A stretch of 64,000 bases of DNA from the NCBI GenBank assembly GCA_910586985.1, contig CAJUKK010000004.1, positions 62,001 through 126,000 of the forward strand. Reading direction: 5' to 3'. Shown here one piece after another: positions 44,410 to 53,349 of this stretch. Made by a program: the position numbers and the translations under genes. How positions within the stretch are numbered: position 1 is the stretch's first letter; each line of letters begins with the position of its first letter. Under the pieces are notes generated by a model. That model saw nothing but the letters and a program-made list of their open reading frames with translations. It did no database searches and was not told the origin of the DNA. Source of the stretch: an uncultured Christensenellaceae bacterium. GTDB taxonomy: Bacteria > Bacillota > Clostridia > Christensenellales > Borkfalkiaceae.

Positions 44410-44438
44410 ATTATATACTAAAACAAGGTTTTTCGCAA
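44410..44438 (-). promoter_or_regulatory. Promoter of the 775-residue lipoprotein gene
   Basis: On the minus strand TTGCGA (44438-44433) and TATAAT (44415-44410) are separated by 17 bp. Confidence 0.65.
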
Positions 44439-44497
44439 TCAAAAACCCCATGAACTTTAACTTTTTTTAGGATTTTTTATCCAAGCGGAGGTTTTTT

Positions 44498-44764
44498 ATG
44501 GAAAAATTCGGTATCTTCGAGCTTCTCGACGCACTGTCGCAAATAACCGCAGGCACAGACGAACAAAATCCGCCGTCCGCGCCCGAAAAAGACGACGCCG
44601 CGTTTGCCCCGCCTGCATATACGCAGGACAAAAACGCGCCCGACACACCTAAACAACAAACGGCGGACTCCGATCCGTTACCGCGCCAGAACGATCCCTC
44701 CAAGGCATTTGAAGAGTTTCTTTCCCGCCACAACCGCATTTCGGAAAAGATCGACAAAAAATAA
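44498..44764 (+). CDS. Small hydrophilic protein, unknown
   Basis: An 88-residue, Pro/Asp/Gln-rich, probably mostly disordered protein with short helices at both ends (MEKFGIFELLDALSQI and SKAFEEFLSRHNRISEKIDKK). GCGGAGG lies 7 bases before the ATG and codon use matches the neighbours, which supports it as a real gene. No family recognised. Confidence 0.65.
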   Translation: MEKFGIFELLDALSQITAGTDEQNPPSAPEKDDAAFAPPAYTQDKNAPDTPKQQTADSDPLPRQNDPSKAFEEFLSRHNRISEKIDKK

Positions 44765-44956
44765 AGCGGAGTGTTAGAATCTCTCCGCTTTACTCCGTTG
44801 AGAATGACATTTAGTGAATACCCCGTCGAATACCGTCGTCATTCCGAACCCCCGCAAGGGTTGAGTGAGTCCCCTAAGGCGAAGTACGACGGACTGCGTT
44901 TACGTAGATCACCGCCTCCGCTCGCTGCGCTCACTGCATCGAAAGACGATCGAGGC

Positions 44957-44993
44957 GCAAAAAAAGAGACGCTTGACTGCGTCTCTCTTTGAT
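44957..44993 (-). terminator. Terminator of rplM-rpsI
   Basis: Minus strand stem AGAGACGC/GCGTCTCT with a short loop, followed by TTTTTTTGCG. Confidence 0.8.
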
Positions 44994-45003
44994 TTTCGAA
45001 CAA

Positions 45004-45417
45004 TTATCTCTTGGAGAACTGAGGAGCACGGCGCGCCTTTTTGAGACCGTACTTCTTTCTTTCTTTAACGCGGGGATCGCGCGTTAAGAAACCTTCCTTT
45101 TTAAGGACGGGACGGCACTCGGGTTCTGCCTGCAACAGAGCACGCGCGATTCCAAGACGGATTGCACCCGCCTGCCCCGTATATCCGCCGCCGATAACGT
45201 TGATGCGGATATCGTACTTTCCCTCTGCGGAGAGCGCAACAAGGGGCTGTTTTACGATATATTGGAGCGTACCCATGGGAAAGTAATCTTCGAGCGTGCG
45301 GTCGTTGATGACGATCGCGCCGCTACCTCCGGGAATCAAACGTACGCGCGCAATTGCCTTTTTACGTCTGCCCGTGCCCCAGAATTGTAATTTCTTTTTC
45401 AAATTTACCTTTGCCAT
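45004..45417 (-). CDS. rpsI: 30S ribosomal protein S9
   Basis: A 137-residue S9/uS9. Typical segments are [16 protein letters not shown] at the N terminus, [19 protein letters not shown] in the middle and the conserved C-terminal end [12 protein letters not shown], whose final basic tail reaches the P-site tRNA. It follows rplM by 11 bp in the standard L13-S9 operon. Confidence 0.98.
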   Translation of the reverse strand: MAKVNLKKKLQFWGTGRRKKAIARVRLIPGGSGAIVINDRTLEDYFPMGTLQYIVKQPLVALSAEGKYDIRINVIGGGYTGQAGAIRLGIARALLQAEPECRPVLKKEGFLTRDPRVKERKKYGLKKARRAPQFSKR

Positions 45418-45428
45418 ATCATCTCACC

Positions 45429-45860
45429 TCAGAATAATTTCAGCTCTTCGGGCTTTTGCGCCGCATGGTTGTGTTCCGCGCCCTTATATACTCTCAACTT
45501 TTTGATCATTTGTCTGCCGAGCGAATTTTTGGGGAGCATACCCTTGACCGCCTCGTAAACCGCAAGGTCGCTGCGCTCCGCCATGAGTTTGCCGTAAGCA
45601 ATTTCCTTGAGTCCGCCGATATAGCCGGTGTGATAGCGATAATATTTATCTTCCAACTTTTTACCCGTGAGAACGACTTTATCGCTGTTCAAAATAATTA
45701 CAAAATCGCCCGTATCAACATTGGGAGTGAACGTAGGCTTGTTTTTACCGCGGAGGATCGCCGCAACCTTGGACGCAAGTCTGCCAAGGGGGATGCCTGC
45801 GGCGTCGATCACATACCACTTTCTCTCAACTGTCTGAGCGTTTGCCGTATAGGTTTTCAT
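45429..45860 (-). CDS. rplM: 50S ribosomal protein L13
   Basis: A 143-residue L13/uL13. Signatures are [35 protein letters not shown] and [20 protein letters not shown]. Length is standard. Its promoter at 45937-45965 leaves a leader of about 70 nt, in which a stem around AAACCCCGTTT is visible but no clear autoregulatory motif can be asserted. Confidence 0.98.
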   Translation of the reverse strand: MKTYTANAQTVERKWYVIDAAGIPLGRLASKVAAILRGKNKPTFTPNVDTGDFVIILNSDKVVLTGKKLEDKYYRYHTGYIGGLKEIAYGKLMAERSDLAVYEAVKGMLPKNSLGRQMIKKLRVYKGAEHNHAAQKPEELKLF

Positions 45861-45936
45861 ATCCTGTCTCCTTACTTCTTTGTGCTATCTATCTCGATTT
45901 CACCCATAAACGGGGTTTTTCGCCGATTACTTCTTC

Positions 45937-45965
45937 ATTATAGGCTATGAAAAAAGTTCCGTCAA
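45937..45965 (-). promoter_or_regulatory. Promoter of rplM-rpsI
   Basis: Minus strand TTGACG (45965-45960) and TATAAT (45942-45937) with a 17-bp spacer. Confidence 0.8.
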
Positions 45966-46255
45966 GCTGTTTTGACTTGCGATTTTAAGATTTTTTACGA
46001 AAAACACAAAAAAAATTTTTTCCGTTTCGGAATATTCATTTCGCCGCTTTACACCCGCGCTGTATTATTCCATGCGAAAAAGGAGCGCGTTCTCCTCTAC
46101 GACATCCGAACCCGCCGAGAATGCCGTTTAAAACGTTTCCATCCTGAAACGTCAAACTTTTCTAAAAACGCGGTGCGAAAACTACGATTTCTTCGTCATA
46201 TGCCTCATTTTACAGATCGCTTTGAACGATAACCGAGAAATAACGCCGATTTTTA
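45966..46255. other. Intergenic region without a convincing gene
   Basis: About 290 bp between the rplM promoter and the alaS terminator. The only frame of size (about 86 codons, plus strand, 45972-46232) lacks a ribosome site and looks random in composition, so I leave it uncalled. Confidence 0.5.
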
Positions 46256-46296
46256 TAAACGCTTTGTTTTAACCGATAAAACAAAGCGTTTAAACA
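46256..46296 (-). terminator. Terminator of cysE-cysS-alaS operon
   Basis: Long stem AAACGCTTTGTTTTA/TAAAACAAAGCGTTT with a small loop; on the minus strand it is followed by a T/A-rich tract (TATAAAAATC). Confidence 0.7.
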
Positions 46297-46297
46297 A

Positions 46298-48112
46298 TTA
46301 TTCAAGAATCGCCTTTATTCTCCTTACGCCCGAGGAAGAAGATTGCTCTTTCACGATCTTAAAGCGCCCCAAAACGCCCGTATGCTCCACGTGCGGGCCG
46401 CCGCACATCTCCTTGGAAAACTCTCCGATCGAATACGTTTTGACCGTATCGCCGTATTTCGCGTCGAACACGCCGACAAAATTTTCCGTGCGCGCCTCGT
46501 CGAGACTCATCTCCTTATACACGACGGGGATATCTTCTTTGATCTTCTCGTTGACAAGAGCCTCCACCGCCGCGATCTCCTCCGCCGTCATGGGACGGGC
46601 GAGGTTGAAGTCAAAGCGCATGCGCTCGTCGGTAATGTTGCTCCCCTTCTGGTTGATATCGGGCGAAACGACCGCTTTGAGCGCCGCGTTTAAAAGGTGC
46701 GTTGCCGTATGGTATCTGGTCGCCATCTCCGAATGACTTTCGAGTCCGCCCTTAAACTGCCCCGTCGGCAAAACGCGGCTCTTTTCCTGATGCTCTTTAA
46801 ACGCCGCATCGAACCCCGCCTTGTCCACCGTGAGTCCACGTTCGTTAGCAAGCTCTTCGGTGAGTTCGAGCGGGAACCCGTACGTGTCGTACAGTCGGAA
46901 CGCCTGCTTGCCGCCGATCACCGTCTCGTCCGTGTAATCGGGATTGCTCTTTTTCATAAACTCGTTCTTGCGCGCAATGCCCTGCGCGCATTTTTCAAAT
47001 TCCTTTATTCCCTGCGCAAGCGTAGCCTCGAACTTATCCGCCTCTTTTGCGATTTCGCCTAAAATATAGCTCTCCTTTTGTAAGAGCAACGGGAAAGCCT
47101 CGCTGTACACTTCCTCGATAAAAATTTTGGCAACGTCAAGCAATGCCTTGCTCTCGATGCCGAGCTGCTTGCAATAGCGGATCGCACGGCGCATAATGCG
47201 GCGCAGGATATATCCCGAACCCGTGTTGGAGGGCAAAATTCCGTTTTCGTCGCCGATGAGCAGCGCCGTCGTACGCGTATGGTCGGCAATTATGCGCATC
47301 GCCTTCCGCGCGGATTCGTCGCCGTCGTAACTCTTGCCCGATATCTCTTCGAGCTTTTTGATCACCGCAAGAAACAAGTCCGTCTTGTAGCCGTCCGAAA
47401 GTCCGTTTAAAAACAGGAGCATGCGGTCGAATCCGAATCCCGTATCCACGTTTTTGTGATCGAGAATTTCGTACCCGGTCTCCGTCTTTTTATATTGCAT
47501 GTAAACGTCGTTCCCGATCTCCACGTAATCGTCGGGAAATATAGGATTTTCCTTAGCGGCATCGAGCGGATAAAACCACTCGTTGTCCGGCCCGCACGGC
47601 GTGCCGACCGTGCCCTCAAGCTCCCACCAATTGTCCTCTTTGGGAAGATAAAAGATATGCTCCCGCCTGATGCCTAAGCTTTCGAGATACTGCGCCGTCT
47701 CCGTGTCGCGCGGAACGCTCTCGTTTCCCTCGAACACCGTCGTGCAAAGCTTGTCCTTATCAAGTCCGAAAACGCTTGTCAAAAGCTCGAACGTCCAGGC
47801 CGTTTTTTCTTTTTTGAAGTAATCGCCGAGCGACCAGTTCCCCATCATCTCGAAAAACGTAAAGTGCGACGCATCGCCGACGGAGTCGATATCCACCGTG
47901 CGCATGCACCCCTGCACGTTGCAAAGACGGGTCTTTCCGCTCGGGTGCTTTTTCCCCAAAAGATAGGGCATGAGCGGCTGCATGCCCGCCACGTTGAACA
48001 TGACGCCCGTTGAGCCGTCTCCGATCAGCGACACCGCGCCGATATTTTCGTGCCCTTTGCTCTCGTAAAACGAAAGCCATTTTTCTCTTAATTCTTTCGA
48101 CGTGATTTTCAT
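46298..48112 (-). CDS. alaS: Alanyl-tRNA synthetase, short form lacking C-terminal domain
   Basis: A 604-residue AlaRS. The class II catalytic core (residues about 1-240, with MQPLMPYLLGKKHPSG, TFFEMMGNWSLGDYF and GFGFDRML), the tRNA-recognition helical part and the editing domain (YHTATHLLNAAL and CGGPHVEHTG zinc ligands) are present. The usual coiled coil and DHHA1/C-Ala domain of about 270 residues are absent. The stop is followed directly by a terminator, so this is a natural short form, not an edge effect. It is 20 bp after cysS and may share its T-box control. Confidence 0.9.
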   Translation of the reverse strand: MKITSKELREKWLSFYESKGHENIGAVSLIGDGSTGVMFNVAGMQPLMPYLLGKKHPSGKTRLCNVQGCMRTVDIDSVGDASHFTFFEMMGNWSLGDYFKKEKTAWTFELLTSVFGLDKDKLCTTVFEGNESVPRDTETAQYLESLGIRREHIFYLPKEDNWWELEGTVGTPCGPDNEWFYPLDAAKENPIFPDDYVEIGNDVYMQYKKTETGYEILDHKNVDTGFGFDRMLLFLNGLSDGYKTDLFLAVIKKLEEISGKSYDGDESARKAMRIIADHTRTTALLIGDENGILPSNTGSGYILRRIMRRAIRYCKQLGIESKALLDVAKIFIEEVYSEAFPLLLQKESYILGEIAKEADKFEATLAQGIKEFEKCAQGIARKNEFMKKSNPDYTDETVIGGKQAFRLYDTYGFPLELTEELANERGLTVDKAGFDAAFKEHQEKSRVLPTGQFKGGLESHSEMATRYHTATHLLNAALKAVVSPDINQKGSNITDERMRFDFNLARPMTAEEIAAVEALVNEKIKEDIPVVYKEMSLDEARTENFVGVFDAKYGDTVKTYSIGEFSKEMCGGPHVEHTGVLGRFKIVKEQSSSSGVRRIKAILE

Positions 48113-48132
48113 ATTTTTATCTCCCGATTATT

Positions 48133-49518
48133 TTATATTTTTGCAAGTTCATAGCCGCCCTTCATGTCTTTGACGGTATAGCCCATCTCTTTGAGCTTTT
48201 CCCTCAGCTCGTCCGATTTCTGCCAATTTTTTTCCTCGCGCGCCCGTTGCCGCTCGACCGCGACCGCTAGCGCCTCGGCGGGGATATCCTCTTTTGGCGC
48301 GTATTGTCCAAGGTACTCTTTCGCGTCCTTTTTGAACAGTCCGAGCAGGGAATACGTTTTTCGTATCTGATTGGTCATGCGGCGCGCCTTAGGATCGTTC
48401 GCCGCGGTCAACCGCGCAACCTCTTTGAAGTAGCCGAACAGGTCTGCAAGCGCAAGCGCGGTATTAAAATCGTCGCCCATCGCCGCGTCAAACGCCTTAT
48501 CGATACTCTCTTCCGTACCGCTCTCGTTCGGGAATGCCTGTTCCGCCGCCGCAATCGCCGTGTAAAATCTTACGAGGTGCGCCTCCGCATCGGGAAAGAG
48601 CTGATCGGTTATGTTGATGTCCGCGCGGTAATTGGTAGAAAGCAACGCAAATTTAATCGCCTCGTTGGAGTATTTCGCAAGCAAATCTTCAAGGAGCAGA
48701 CTGTTGCCAAGCGACTTGCTCATCTTTTGTCCGTTGACCTTGATGAGCCCGTTATGCGTCCAATATTTGACGAAACATTTGCCCGTGAGCGCCTCCGACT
48801 GCGCGATCTCGTTTTCGTGATGGGGGAACACAAGGTCTCTTCCTCCGCCGTGAACGTCGATCTGATCGCCGAACGCGGCGCGGTTCATCGCCGAGCATTC
48901 GATGTGCCACCCCGGTCGCCCCTTTCCCCAAGGCGAATCCCAAGATATTTCCCCCTCTTTCGCGCGCTTCCAAAGCGCAAAATCGTAGGCGTTTTTCTTC
49001 GCGGAGTCGTTCTCCACGCGCACGCCGTCGAGCGCATCCTCCTTGCTCCGCCCCGAAAGCTGACCGTAGGCGGGGAATGCGTCTACGTCGAAATACACGT
49101 CGCCGTTCGCCGCCGCATAGGCATGTCCCTTTGCGATCAGTTCTTGAATGAACGAAATGATATTGCCGATATTTTCCGTCGCCTTCAGCCATACGGTCGG
49201 CTCGTCCACGTCCATTTCCCGCATGACGCTGTCTATTTTCTCAATCATCTGCGCGGCGTATACGTCCGCGGGAATGCCCGTCTCGCGCGACTTTGCGATG
49301 ATCTTATCGTCTACGTCGGTGTAGTTGCGGGCATACTTAACTTCGTAACCCTGCTTTTCGAGAAACTTACGAAAGATATCGTAAATGAGCGCCTGATACC
49401 CGTGCCCCACGTGCGCCTCGCCTGAGACGGTGATCCCGCACGCGTACATTTTTACCTTGCCCGATTCGAGCGGTTCGAAGTTCTCCTTTTTTCTTGTCAG
49501 CGAATTATATATTTTCAT
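48133..49518 (-). CDS. cysS: Cysteinyl-tRNA synthetase
   Basis: A 461-residue class I synthetase. HIGH motif variant HVGHG near residue 37, zinc ligands in [13 protein letters not shown] and HHENE, and the KMSKS loop [11 protein letters not shown] near residue 265. It charges tRNA-Cys. The start overlaps the cysE stop by 4 bp (ATGA). Expression is expected to be set by the Cys T-box upstream of cysE. Confidence 0.97.
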   Translation of the reverse strand: MKIYNSLTRKKENFEPLESGKVKMYACGITVSGEAHVGHGYQALIYDIFRKFLEKQGYEVKYARNYTDVDDKIIAKSRETGIPADVYAAQMIEKIDSVMREMDVDEPTVWLKATENIGNIISFIQELIAKGHAYAAANGDVYFDVDAFPAYGQLSGRSKEDALDGVRVENDSAKKNAYDFALWKRAKEGEISWDSPWGKGRPGWHIECSAMNRAAFGDQIDVHGGGRDLVFPHHENEIAQSEALTGKCFVKYWTHNGLIKVNGQKMSKSLGNSLLLEDLLAKYSNEAIKFALLSTNYRADINITDQLFPDAEAHLVRFYTAIAAAEQAFPNESGTEESIDKAFDAAMGDDFNTALALADLFGYFKEVARLTAANDPKARRMTNQIRKTYSLLGLFKKDAKEYLGQYAPKEDIPAEALAVAVERQRAREEKNWQKSDELREKLKEMGYTVKDMKGGYELAKI

Positions 49519-50180
49519 ACGTCACCCCGTTTTTCTACTTTTTCTTCCTGCGCCGACAGCGCGTTCAGCTTTTCTTCGAGCGCAAACACCCGCTCGCGCA
49601 AAGCGCATACTTCCTTTAAAAGCGGATCTTCCTTTTCCGGAATGAGATCCTGCGTTTTTTCGCCGTTGATCCGCACGATCCGCGCCGGAATCCCCACGAC
49701 GGTTGCGTACGGCGGAACTTCCTTTAAAACGACCGCGCCCGCGCCGATCCGCGCGCCCTCGCCCACCGTAAATCCGCCGAGCACCTTTGCCCCGCTTGAA
49801 ATCACGGCGTTTTTTCTGATTGTCGGATGCCGTTTGCCCCGCTCCTTTCCCGTGCCGCCCAGCGTTACGCCCTGATAGATGACGACTCCCTCTTCCACCT
49901 CCGCGGTTTCGCCGATGACGACGCCCGCGCCGTGATCGATAAACACACCGGCGGCGATCTTCGCGGCGGGATGAATTTCGATACCCGTCCGGAATTTCGC
50001 CCATTGGGAAAGCATTCTTGCAAACAGTTTGAGATGAATCCGGTAAAAAAAGTTCGCGCGCCGGTGCCAGATAAGCGCACGCACCCCCGAATAGGTGAGC
50101 CATATCTCGAACTTATTACGGGCGGCAGGATCGTTCCGCTTTGCCGCCGCGATATCTTTTCTCAATCCGGAAAAAAACAA
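49515..50180 (-). CDS. cysE: Serine O-acetyltransferase
   Basis: A 221-residue left-handed beta-helix acetyltransferase that makes O-acetylserine for cysteine synthesis. Seen are GIEIHPAAKIAAGVFIDHG, GETAEVEEGVVIYQGVTLGGTG and the hexapeptide repeats to VVGIPARIV, then a C-terminal helix ending in a charged tail. The short N-terminal domain matches EpsC-type enzymes of Firmicutes. The start is TTG at 50180 with AAGGAG six bases upstream. First gene of a T-box-controlled cysE-cysS-alaS operon. Confidence 0.93.
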   Translation of the reverse strand: MFFSGLRKDIAAAKRNDPAARNKFEIWLTYSGVRALIWHRRANFFYRIHLKLFARMLSQWAKFRTGIEIHPAAKIAAGVFIDHGAGVVIGETAEVEEGVVIYQGVTLGGTGKERGKRHPTIRKNAVISSGAKVLGGFTVGEGARIGAGAVVLKEVPPYATVVGIPARIVRINGEKTQDLIPEKEDPLLKEVCALRERVFALEEKLNALSAQEEKVEKRGDV

Positions 50181-50269
50181 TTAAATCTCCTTTTTGTTTA
50201 AAATGATTGTCTGCATGCCTCCGATTGCGTCGAAATCAACCCAAAGCGCAACAATTGAGTCAACAAAAC

Positions 50270-50510
50270 TAAAAAACCGCCTCTATATATTATATAAAGG
50301 CGGCTGAAACGCTGTTCCACTTTACTTCGGGATCGACTCCCCTCGTGTATCCCGTAACGACGGATCGCCGCGGGCATTGCCCCGACCTCAAACGAAAAAG
50401 ACGCACTTTCTCCCGCATTGCGTTATAAAAAGCTTTCAGCCGACGGCTTTTCTCTCTGAAATACGCAAATGTCGGGATACTCTTCCCTTTTCTCGGTATA
50501 TTATAAAGTT
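50270..50510 (-). promoter_or_regulatory. T-box riboswitch, cysteine-specific
   Basis: Minus strand leader with stem I elements AGAGAG followed by an apical-loop-like AAAGCCGTCGGCTGAAAGC, the T-box sequence AAAGTGGAACAGCG (50323-50310) that pairs with the uncharged tRNA end, and a terminator stem CCGCCT/AGGCGG with TTTTTT at about 50304-50272. In the expected specifier position the sequence reads TTTGCGTATTT, containing TGC at 50467-50465. TGC is a cysteine codon, matching cysE and cysS downstream. Confidence 0.85.
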
Positions 50511-50516
50511 GAAATT

Positions 50517-50546
50517 ATTTTACCACGTTTTATATTACGCCGTCAA
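50517..50546 (-). promoter_or_regulatory. Promoter of the T-box operon
   Basis: Minus strand TTGACG (50546-50541) and TAAAAT (50522-50517) with an 18-bp spacer. The -35 lies in the last codons of the preceding gene. Confidence 0.6.
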
Positions 50547-51164
50547 GCGTTTGATCGGCAAACAGTCAATTTTATATTCTTTGAGGCAGTTATCTCGCAT
50601 TTCCTCGTTAAACAGCTTTTGTTCTACGAGATACCCCACCACGATATCGCGCACATTGTCGTCTTTAAGCGTGAATCCGCACACCGCAAGCAGGTTGCTT
50701 AAATCGGTCGAAGAAAGTCTGCACACAAGCGCCAAGGCGAGCAGCACGTTCTTTTCGGGATACAGCTTGCCCTTGCATATCTTCTGCCAAAACCGCGGCT
50801 CGATCGCAAGCTTTTCACCCGCGCTCTCCACCGTCTCGTCGTACCGCTTTAAGAGCGAGGGCAGAACTTTTGCAAACGTGTACTTCCTGCGCATATCGCG
50901 AATGCGCTCTTTAAACGGAATAAACGAAAACGAAAAAGTAAACTCCGTATCATACAATCCCGCCTTAAACGTTTCGAGCAGCTGCGCGCTGTCTTTTTGA
51001 TAGCTAAGGCGCATTAACTCCGAATTGCGGCGCGCGACGTTTCCGTCATTTGAAATAAAGATAAGATCGGGACGCTTATACCCTTCGAGCGCGGATATCC
51101 GCACGTAGTCCGAATAGGTCGCGCAAAAATGCTCGTCTAACCCTTTGATATACGATTGTTCCAT
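50535..51164 (-). CDS. Unknown protein, possibly HTH-like, leaderless start
   Basis: A 209-residue mostly helical protein. The middle (about 110-175, FWQKICKGKLYPEKNVLLALALVCRLSSTDLSNLLAVCGFTL) has the look of a Cro-type helix-turn-helix with a divergent recognition helix. No family is named with confidence. The ATG at 51164 lies only about 6 bases after an extended -10 (TGGTACAAT, -35 TTGCCG at 17 bp), so the message would be nearly leaderless. A longer frame to 51287 starts upstream of that promoter. Confidence 0.6.
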   Translation of the reverse strand: MEQSYIKGLDEHFCATYSDYVRISALEGYKRPDLIFISNDGNVARRNSELMRLSYQKDSAQLLETFKAGLYDTEFTFSFSFIPFKERIRDMRRKYTFAKVLPSLLKRYDETVESAGEKLAIEPRFWQKICKGKLYPEKNVLLALALVCRLSSTDLSNLLAVCGFTLKDDNVRDIVVGYLVEQKLFNEEMRDNCLKEYKIDCLPIKRLTA

Positions 51165-51365
51165 ATGAATATTGTACCATCCGCGCGCAAAAACGGCAAG
51201 CCGTTTTTGCGCGCCTTGGAAAAATATTTTGTCTTTCGCGGGATTTTTTTGAATTTTAACGGCGATTTGGCTGTAAAATTTTAACATTATTGAGCAACAG
51301 GGGCATAATTCACAATATTGTATTGCACTTTTTAAAAAATTTTATCGAAAATGCCTGCAAATTGC

Positions 51366-51394
51366 TTGCAAAATTTACACGGTTGTGTTAGAAT
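51366..51394 (+). promoter_or_regulatory. Promoter of DeoR-type regulator
   Basis: TTGCAA at 51366-51371 and TAGAAT at 51389-51394, spacer 17 bp, with a TG extension. Confidence 0.6.
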
Positions 51395-51440
51395 TTTACA
51401 TGCAATGAGAAGTTATGGTTATCGGAGGTATGAAGGCATT

Positions 51441-52199
51441 ATGAAACGCGATCGGATCGAAGAAATCGCTGATCTGTTAGACAAGCGCGGAAAACTTACG
51501 CTCGAACAACTCGACGGATTTTTCCCGCACGTATCGCAAATGACTCTGCGGCGCGATCTGTTACAACTCGAACAGGCGGGGCGCATCATCCGCGTGCGCG
51601 GCGGCGCAATGTCCGTTAAAGAAGTACAAAAAGTTTCGGGCGAACCGTACACGAAAAAGACGGCGACTCACGTAAACGAAAAAATCGCCATTGCGCAGAA
51701 GGCGGCGGGACTTGTGGAAGAAAATTGCTCGCTGTTTATCGACGGCGGTACAACCGCGCTCGCTCTTGCGAAGGAGCTGCCCGATCTGCACGTGCACGTG
51801 TTTACCAACGGGCTCGCCGTGGCAATCGAGCTTTCGCAAAAGAAAAATATGAACGTGAGTATGCTCGGCGGGCAGGTGATGAAGGAAAATCTTTCCACCG
51901 CATCCCCTGTTGCCAAGGCGTATTTCGACGCGACAAACTTTGAGCTTGCGATTATCTCCTCGACGGCGTTCACTCCCGAAAACGGATTTTCGTGCAGTTC
52001 GCAGATAGAGGCGGATCTCTTGCGTCAGGCGCGCAAAAAGGCAAAATCTCTGTATATGATGCTCGATAGTTCGAAAATCGGCAAAATCATGCCCTATACG
52101 TTCGCGCATATCGAGGATATCGACGTTTTGATCACCGACGAAAATTTCCCTTCCGATTTAAAGGAACTGTTTGCCGAAAAGAATATCGTAGTTATGTAA
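51441..52199 (+). CDS. DeoR/GlpR-family transcriptional repressor
   Basis: A 252-residue DeoR regulator. The N-terminal winged helix (residues about 3-58, VSQMTLRRDLLQLEQAGRIIRVRGGA) is typical. The C-terminal sugar-phosphate isomerase-like sensor domain has IDGGTTALALA, GGQV and LDSSKIGK. Such proteins sense phosphorylated sugars and repress sugar catabolic operons; no such operon is adjacent. The start at 51441 matches family length. A tiny four-codon frame (51430-51444) with a GGAGG one base before it overlaps the start and may be incidental. Confidence 0.88.
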   Translation: MKRDRIEEIADLLDKRGKLTLEQLDGFFPHVSQMTLRRDLLQLEQAGRIIRVRGGAMSVKEVQKVSGEPYTKKTATHVNEKIAIAQKAAGLVEENCSLFIDGGTTALALAKELPDLHVHVFTNGLAVAIELSQKKNMNVSMLGGQVMKENLSTASPVAKAYFDATNFELAIISSTAFTPENGFSCSSQIEADLLRQARKKAKSLYMMLDSSKIGKIMPYTFAHIEDIDVLITDENFPSDLKELFAEKNIVVM

Positions 52200-52209
52200 C
52201 TGAATTAGA

Positions 52210-52250
52210 GATCAAAACACCGCATTGTTTCAATGCGGTGTTTTTTTATT
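52210..52250. terminator. Bidirectional terminator
   Basis: Stem AACACCGCATTG/CAATGCGGTGTT with a short loop and T-runs on both sides, between the DeoR gene and the convergent Cys-rich gene. Confidence 0.85.
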
Positions 52251-52512
52251 TTTCGGCTGTTAAAATCAATGCAATCTCTTCGATCTGTTTTGCCATTTTT
52301 AACAACGCATTCTGAATTATTTCCTTTTGCTGCTCCTCTTTTTCGTCTCCCGCCGCCCAGAAAGGACACCCCCGATCGTCTTTCAGCATTGTCTTGTACT
52401 TTAATTTGGACTCGTTGCACATGCAATACCCTCTCACCGTCTTACATAAATGCGCCATCGAAATTACATAATAATTCGAAAAAAAACCACAGTTCCCGCA
52501 CTGCTTTTCCAT
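52246..52512 (-). CDS. Small Cys-rich protein, XRE-linked (copy B)
   Basis: An 88-residue paralogue of the protein at 13339-13608. It shares QCGNCGFFSNYY at the N terminus, the HLCKTVRGYC block, a later Cys before PFWAAG and a C-terminal helix ending in AKQIEEIALIL. Conserved Cys and aromatic spacing suggest a metal-binding head with a helical tail. GGAG precedes the ATG. It points away from a broken XRE gene about 370 bp off, the same context as copy A. Function unknown. Confidence 0.7.
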   Translation of the reverse strand: MEKQCGNCGFFSNYYVISMAHLCKTVRGYCMCNESKLKYKTMLKDDRGCPFWAAGDEKEEQQKEIIQNALLKMAKQIEEIALILTAEK

Positions 52513-52881
52513 TTGTAATACTCCTTTATAAAATGTATTTTAAAAAATAACGATCCAATCCGCCCCTGTTGAATCTATATTATCTTACCATATTTTTATA
52601 GTAATGTCCCTGTTTGACTCGAGAGTCTTGAAAATAATTTTTATAATCGCTAAACAAATTTGTCAACGCGACAATAATTTTTTATGCGGTATTTTTTTTG
52701 CCATACGTTGTCATGATATTGTCATATTAATACTATTTTTTACAAAAATAGCTATTTTATAATTATAAAATAGCATGAATATTCGGTAGTATTTAAACAA
52801 CGCTTTTTAGAATTAACGGCGGATATCGACTGCAAAAAATCTCAAATTCACAAAACGTTAAATATTGACTATAATGTTTAT
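52513..52881. other. AT-rich intergenic region with a 24-bp palindrome
   Basis: No gene seen. It contains a perfect 24-bp palindrome at 52751-52774 (GCTATTTTATAA and its complement) and a repeated TTGTCAT (around 52708 and 52721). Position between the Cys-rich gene and the XRE relic suggests remnants of an operator region. Confidence 0.6.
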
Positions 52882-53223
52882 ATGAAGATTTCGGAATTTG
52901 GAGTAATTCCAAAACCTGTAGTATTGATGAGAATCGCAGATTATTTTAACGTTTCTATCGAATACTTGTTGGGAAGAACCGATCACGAGTATTTTTATAA
53001 AGCCGAAACACCCGCAAGTTTTTGGGAAAGATATAGCGCGCTTAAATAAGAACATAATTTAACCGATTACGCAATCGCTCAAAAACTTCATATCTCGACC
53101 AGCTATACCACCAATTGGAAAAATAAAAAGTATCTGCCATCTATTATCAACTTGATAGAATTGTCTGAAACATTTAACGTATCGCTTGACTATCTCTTGG
53201 GAAGAACCGACGATAAGAAATAG
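52882..53223 (+). pseudogene. XRE-type regulator interrupted by a stop codon
   Basis: Reading from ATG at 52882 gives a XRE-like C-terminal half (PVVLMRIADYFNVSIEYLLGRTD), then an in-frame TAA at 53047-53049. The same frame continues into a second helix-turn-helix (LTDYAIAQKLHISTSYTTNWKN... SLDYLLGRTDDKK) ending at 53223. The unbroken frame on both sides of the single stop indicates one gene of two repeated XRE modules that has lost a codon. The first module also lacks its N-terminal half. The downstream part has no clear start of its own. Confidence 0.75.
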
Positions 53224-53349
53224 TTATATCAAATTCGATATTTTGATTTTAACACATTGAAATCAATAAAAGTTCAAACCATCAAAAAATCATGTAAACT
53301 TTTTCAAAAAATATTCCTGACAAAATATTTTAACACAAAATCACTAAAA

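Noticed and set aside
42800..44410. Long plus-strand reading frame opposite the 775-residue lipoprotein gene
   Set aside because: It is the antisense shadow of a gene with signal peptide, lipobox, promoter and terminator. Its translation is Arg/Val-rich without domain pattern.
44771..44992. Possible 73-codon gene after the 88-residue protein
   Set aside because: Random-looking composition without a ribosome site; it overlaps the rpsI terminator.
48304..49425. Long plus-strand frame opposite cysS
   Set aside because: Antisense to a certain synthetase gene; no ribosome site or recognisable family.
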